This document shows, in pieces, positions 59,420 to 64,000 of a stretch of DNA of 64,000 nt. The notes beneath the pieces were generated by a model. It saw only the letters and a program-made list of their open reading frames with translations. It did not search any database and was not told the DNA's origin. The translations under genes were made by a program, and so were the position numbers. Source of the stretch: Linyphia triangularis (Eukaryota; Arthropoda; Arachnida; Araneae; Linyphiidae). Numbering within the stretch: the stretch's first letter is position 1; each line of letters begins with the position of its first letter. The stretch is from positions 59,470,487 to 59,534,486 of the forward strand of contig OZ021727.1 in the NCBI GenBank assembly GCA_963978545.1, in the 5' to 3' direction.

Positions 59420-60122
59420 CTAAAACTTTTTGCCTATGGTTTGGTGAGCAGTTAAAACAGAGAAGCGTGGGTGGATATGTAAGAATAAGACAGAGACTGT
59501 CTTGTCATAGAAGTCTGTTAAAAATTTATATAATTCTTGATAAAGCATACAGAAAAATCGCCTGCTTTTTAAGGTATTGAAGAGATCAGTGAGCATATTT
59601 TTATTTTTGGAGACATTATTACATGTGGACTGAATTCCGTACAGTTGATTAATATTTTTTGATGAAAATGTTGAAACACTAAGGAATTAGTTTGACCATG
59701 CCAAAAAGGAATTGTTACGTTTATCAAAAACAGTAATTGAAATCGTTTCAGAAAAACATTATTTCAAGAACAAGGAAATGAGGGGAAGTAGAAGAAGCAT
59801 TGATATTTTTAAGAAATAGTTCTTTAGAATAGATCTGTTGCCAGAGCTTGAAAAAATCGAAGCTATTGAAAACAATTATGTCTTCATGTAACTGAAAGCA
59901 GAAGTTTTATGAATATCTATTAAGTTGAGAAAAGCTTATTGATTTCAAAAAAGTCTTTAAAATCAATAAATCTTGCATAAAATTTCCTTTCACAAATGTC
60001 TTTCCGAAATTTCATAAGAAACCTATAGAATTCTGATACATTATCTGTGGATTTAATTCTTACTTCACAAAACCGGGCAAAATCAATAAACTAAATTATT
60101 TCATGTTACAAGAAGGTCGCAA
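59420..60122. promoter_or_regulatory. Inferred divergent promoter interval between genes A and B
   Basis: This 0.7-kb stretch lies between the leftward candidate exon at 59372-59419 and the rightward start codon at 60123. No sure TATA box or initiator was identified, so promoter activity is inferred only from the head-to-head layout. Confidence 0.25.
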
Positions 60123-60190
60123 ATGGATCATCAACGCTTATCAGACGAAACGGTCGTTTCACCGCCAACCTTAAAAAGGCAGAAACGACA
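60123..60190 (+). CDS. Predicted host gene B, first coding exon
   Basis: ATG 60123 is in a fair Kozak setting (GTCGCAAATGG), and an in-frame TAA at 60087 excludes extension upstream. The exon reads MDHQRLSDETVVSPPTLKRQ and KR, then a strong donor ACA|GTAAGTAT leaving two bases. The basic LKRQKR after SPP could be a nuclear localisation signal, which is an inference. The phase fits the exon at 63154-63424. Confidence 0.55.
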
Positions 60191-61336
60191 GTAAGTATCT
60201 ATTCTCTGCACAACTTCCAGCGAAAAAACCGAAATTGACTATTTTCTAGCGCGCTTACGAAACTTCACATAATTATACAAAAAATACCATAGATTCGTCT
60301 CGGTGATATCTTTCAAAGAAAAAAAAATGAGTACTTAGGATTAAAGACAACGAATAAAAAAAATATTGAAATTTCCAAAACGAAATAAAAAAACGAGTTC
60401 TAGCCCGATTTTGATGTAAAAATTTAGACAAACGTCCAGCCCTAACTAAGCTATAGATCTTCAAACGGATTGAAATATAGGATGCAGAATGATTCAACTT
60501 AAAATCCTACGCTAGTTTGAACTTCATTAAATAATTCTTTCTATTTTTAATTAATTTAAAACCACTTTTTTTCATTTCATAATTTGGCGACAGATAAAGG
60601 CGATCCGCTTGTAATTGTGGTTTAGAAATATATGCCAAAAGTTGCCAAACAGGTTTGCTATCATTTCGAAGTTAGTTTTTCCGACATGTTAGGCTTAAGT
60701 GAGAATGAACGTAATCTTAAAATATAGGCAGAACGAATTAGACTATAATTATATGGCTTATAACATCTTAAAAATTGAAATAATTTAATTTGTGAAGCGA
60801 CAGAATTAAAGAGAAATATTTGTTCTTCAAGTTGCATGGTGTTATTTGAACTGTATGACAATATAGAGAGAGTTAACTTTCAAAAATATTTTAATTTCGG
60901 TAAATCTCCATTGAAAAATGAAAACAATCATATTTTATTGCAAGATACTATGGGCTGAATACAAAGTATAAATGTGGAGGTTTTGCGAGCTGACGTCACA
61001 GTCAATTCATTAAAGAGGACTAAATGAACCAGGCATTGCGATTGGCTAATGGAATTTGCACAAATGTCATTCGTTTTTAAAGATGTGTTGATTTTGTTTA
61101 CTTTCTGTACTAGAATGAAATCGTAGAATCATATATCCTCAAAATTGTAATTTCATAGTGAATTTTAAAATTGTTGTTAAGAAAATATTTTAAATTTTGT
61201 CTGATATCAATGGGTTACTATATGTGAACCAAAATAATGCTTGGTATAGTAAAAATAATTTATATTGCAATATTTAGACTGTAAAAAACTTGTAATATTT
61301 ATTTGTAAAAATTTATTAGAATAAATTTTCAATGGG

Positions 61337-61497
61337 ATGAACGCTCTGGCCTTGTATGTTAAAGGTGCCGGATTTGATTCCTGGGTTAGGTGTGGATGTT
61401 CGTTGTGATTCGGAATCCACGTTAAGCTGTGGGTCCCGGACTGATTAGTCGTTATTATGCCTTAAAATAGGTCGTTGTGTGTACAAACTAACCAATC
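61337..61497 (+). mobile_element. Degenerate SINE
   Basis: A B-box-like GGATTTGATTCC (61371-61382) is followed by a body ending AGGTCGTT...TACAAACTAACCAATC, which matches the 3' end of the copy at 56172-56333. No clear TSD was seen. Confidence 0.4.
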
Positions 61498-61654
61498 GAG
61501 CTGAAACTTGGCAGACAGGCTCTTTGTCGATGGCAACGTATTTCTTTAAGTTTTGGGGGTTGAGTTGTCATACACAAGTTTCTATTACTCGTTCGTGGTC
61601 GATTTTGATGGTTACTGCCATCCGCATTCAACCAATTTGTAAATTTGCAAGTAG

Positions 61655-62050
61655 ATTTTGGCATGTAAGATATCATTGAACTCAACTTGAAGAATTATGA
61701 ATATTCATGGTATCAGGTGTACCATGGGTGGTACTACTTCTGGTTTATCAATTTTGAAGATAAATATGGCATGTTGGGTGTCGTTGGGCTTGTCTTGAAA
61801 AATTATGAATGTTTAAGGTACCAGGTATAGCATAGGTAGTACCACTTTCAGTTTATCAATTTCCAAGATAAATATGGCATGTTGGATTTTTGTTTTGACG
61901 AATTATGAATGTTTAAAGTACCAGGTATGCTATTGGTACCACTTCCGGTTTATCAATTTTAAAGATAATTATTGCATGTAAGGTATCGTCGAACTCAGTT
62001 TGAAGAATTATGAATATTCCTGGTACCAGTTGTACCATAGGTGATATATA
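61655..62050. repeat. Minisatellite, unit about 105 bp, four copies
   Basis: AATTATGAAT recurs at 61693, 61801, 61901 and 62006, each followed by a TACCAGGT-like block, CACTTC.GGTTTATCAATTTT and AAGATAAATATGGCATGT. Units are diverged by substitutions and short indels. Confidence 0.75.
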
Positions 62051-62117
62051 TAAAAACGATTAAACGGACAAATTTAAAAAATAGAAGTCGCCAGTGTTTA
62101 AAAAAAAGTTCTGATAT

Positions 62118-62924
62118 CCCCCAAAAAAACACTTTTGAAAAGTAGAAGAACCACCAACCTCAAAAACACAAAAAACTTTCTTGCAATAAAAAAATCATAA
62201 ACATGATGAAAATTTTCAGCCACAAATACAGTGATATAAAAAATAAAAAAATGGCCAACCTCTGATTACAACTCTCGGTTGTGACTCGCTTAAGAATGTC
62301 TGCTTACTTAGTTTATTTTTAAAATTTATGTTCCTCTCCCATAAAAATTTACTCTGCTTGAGGTTGGAGCCCGTCTTAATTACTAACCTTTAAAGCCCCC
62401 AGACAATAAAAACTTTCCAAAATGTATGTATCAACCAAACAAAAGCTTACCACAAACACTTCAGTTTCCTACTTAAAAAATTCTTAGTAAATATATTCAA
62501 ATGCAAGCGTTTGAGCACAGTTTCTCTATACTATTTTGAAAGTTACATGAACATGAAGATTTACACCTCTTTGTATTTCCTACCTATCCAAATGAAATCA
62601 TAAACTTGAATATTCGTGTAATCTGCCATAAATTAGTTTAAACGCAAGCATTGTTAATATTCCTCTGACGGGCGCCAACCTCAAGCAGCGTAAATTTTTA
62701 TGGGAGCGGAACATAAATTTAAAAAATAAACTAAGTAAGCAGACATTCTTAAGCGAGTCACAACAGAGAGTTGTAATCAGAGGTTAGCCATTTTTTATTT
62801 TTTATATCACTGTATTTGTGGCTGAAAATTTTCATCATGTTTATGATTTTTTTATTGCAAGAAAGTTTTTTTGTGTTTTTGAGGTTGGTGGTTCTTCTAT
62901 TTTTCAAAAGTGTTTTTTGGGGGG
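62118..62924. mobile_element. Fold-back (large inverted-repeat) element
   Basis: Two arms of 258 bp (62118-62375 and 62667-62924) are near-perfect reverse complements around a 291-bp centre. The ends are CCCCCAAAAA and TTTTTTGGGGGG; the inner arm ends are GAGGTTGGAGCCCGTC and GACGGGCGCCAACCTC. No protein is encoded. No convincing TSD is visible (GATAT left, TAAAC right). It is consistent with a nonautonomous MITE or Foldback-type element in an intron. Confidence 0.85.
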
Positions 62925-63153
62925 TAAACTTGTTCTAGATTTAATTTCACTTAACATTAACTCTCAAATTGACACTTTATAAGTTAAAGATCATTTCACC
63001 AGCATTCCTCTAAATGATTTGAAATATGTGCCTACTACAATGACTATAATAACATTTTCAACGTTGATATTGAATTTTGGAACAAACTAATTATTTTCCG
63101 AATTTTCAATAATTACATTTACAATAGTGACGACTGAACAACTGTTTCTCCAG

Positions 63154-63424
63154 GTTACATGTATTTCACAACCGTAGTACTGTTATTAATCAACTCCACC
63201 GAACTCAATCCATCTGCAATAATATCTCCAACAAGAAAAATCTGCTCATTGATCTATTCAACACCTTAAATAGCAATCAATTTCCTATTCAATTCACCAA
63301 AAACTACATGGATATTTTAACTGTCCGGTATGACATCATAGAATATGCCACTTATACTCCCATATCCACCTACACCTCTCTTTTTAACTACTTGCTTAAC
63401 CATAGGGAAGAAAGCTTTAGTATG
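63154..63424 (+). CDS. Predicted host gene B, second exon
   Basis: This 271-bp block follows CAACTGTTTCTCCAG and ends at ATG|GTAAGT. It is open for 90 codons after one entering base, matching the two bases left by the first exon, and ends in phase 0. It includes LHVFHNRSTVINQLHRTQ, LLIDLFNTLNSNQFPIQF and YATYTPISTYTSLFNYLL. No family is certain. The HRTQSIC...NNQFP-like pattern faintly recalls the post-RT region of Penelope-like elements, so a decayed retroelement is the main alternative. The antisense 67-codon frame here looks like a shadow. Confidence 0.5.
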
Positions 63425-64000
63425 GTAAGTCATCGGTTTAATAATTTTTTTGGGGAGCTTTGATGACGTTATTAGTGTCGCTGCTGATCGAGGGACGCTT
63501 TCTGTCCAGTTACTTTTCATGTAAGAGATTATAATAATTTTATATATTTTGTTTCACATACTTCTCGAATGCATTTTTTTTTTATTCTTGTTCCATACAG
63601 AATGATTCCTAACGGCCTTTTAAGCCCTATAAATTTGAAACAGCGTCTCGTATAGCCAATGAAGTAACGTTTACCAACAGTAAAGAGACTATGCTAAATA
63701 TTTTGAGACAGATAACAAGCTGAGCTTTATGAAAGTTAAGAAAAACCATTAAAAAACTAAAGGATGCAAAAATGTCCAGTTAAAATAATCCACAATATCA
63801 TGATAAAAGCAAATGAAAAAATTTCATTAAGGTATCTGTAAAATTGGTGGAGATGTTCGTTATTGAAATTATGGAGTATTCATTACTTAAAAAAGGGCGC
63901 ATCCTGATATAGAAAAACGTGATCACCGTTATCATTTAAATATATTCTGAATTCTGAGTTAAGAAATGGTGAAGTTACGTTCAAACAAGGCAGAAAGTAA
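63425..64000 (+). other. AT-rich sequence to the window edge
   Basis: This is probably the second intron of gene B, continuing beyond the window. No exon is seen. Confidence 0.4.

Larger units (their letters stand above)
60191..63153 (+). other. First intron of gene B
   Basis: This inferred 3.0-kb intron contains a SINE (61337-61497), a 105-bp minisatellite and the fold-back element. No further exon was found in it. Confidence 0.45.

Noticed and set aside
63317..63520. A 67-codon minus frame opposite the gene B second exon
   Set aside because: The plus strand has better splice signals, a longer open frame and phase agreement with the first exon. The antisense frame is probably a shadow.

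Overview
The window is eukaryotic, AT-rich, intron-containing DNA, most likely from an arthropod and possibly a chelicerate. This rests on the mix of Ty3/Gypsy, BEL/Pao and Copia retrotransposons, a DUF4817-type Tc1/mariner relative, tRNA-headed SINEs with (CCAA)n tails, and long AT-rich introns. No species can be fixed from the sequence alone. There are no bacterial operons, CRISPR arrays or rRNA genes.

Left part (1-34.9 kb) is nearly all transposable elements, and the order of insertion can be read from target-site duplications (TSDs). A decayed Tc1/mariner-like transposase runs off the left edge (1 to about 845, minus). A minus-strand Gypsy relic (LTRs 970-1575 and 23114-23712) was hit by a SINE with a 12-bp TSD. 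The SINE was hit by Gypsy copy 1 (3545-21191, TSD GTAGT). The integrase gene of copy 1 was hit by a sister, Gypsy copy 2 (8785-17636, TSD GAGAT). Each copy has 5' and 3' LTRs that differ by about one base by eye, so both insertions are young. Beside this nest, a minus-strand BEL/Pao element (24022-34924, TSD AGGGT) carries a plus-strand Copia element (29868-34628, TSD GCTTC) in its 5' leader.

The Gypsy copies encode Gag (CCHC knuckle, RG-rich tail) and, in the -1 frame, protease, reverse transcriptase, RNase H and integrase. A U UUU UUA heptamer in the right phase lies exactly where the frames overlap. The BEL element has a comparable slippery run at its gag/pol overlap. Copy 1, copy 2 and Copia each carry one frame-breaking indel in pol. 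The BEL element has odd residues in its protease and integrase sites.

Right part (34.9-64 kb) is AT-rich host sequence with homopolymer tracts and small repeats. By splice signals, open frame and phase I infer two previously unseen host genes. A minus-strand gene has exons at 59372-59419 (weak), 58126-58183, 56957-57023, 45509-45645 and 43566-43612, the last ending in a stop. A plus-strand gene has its start exon at 60123-60190 and a second exon at 63154-63424, continuing beyond the window. They diverge from about 59.4-60.1 kb, which may hold a shared promoter region. I cannot name either protein. The introns hold two minisatellites, several SINEs, an 807-bp fold-back element with 258-bp arms, and a few unexplained GC-richer, coding-like islands (40.5, 53.3 and 54.5 kb).
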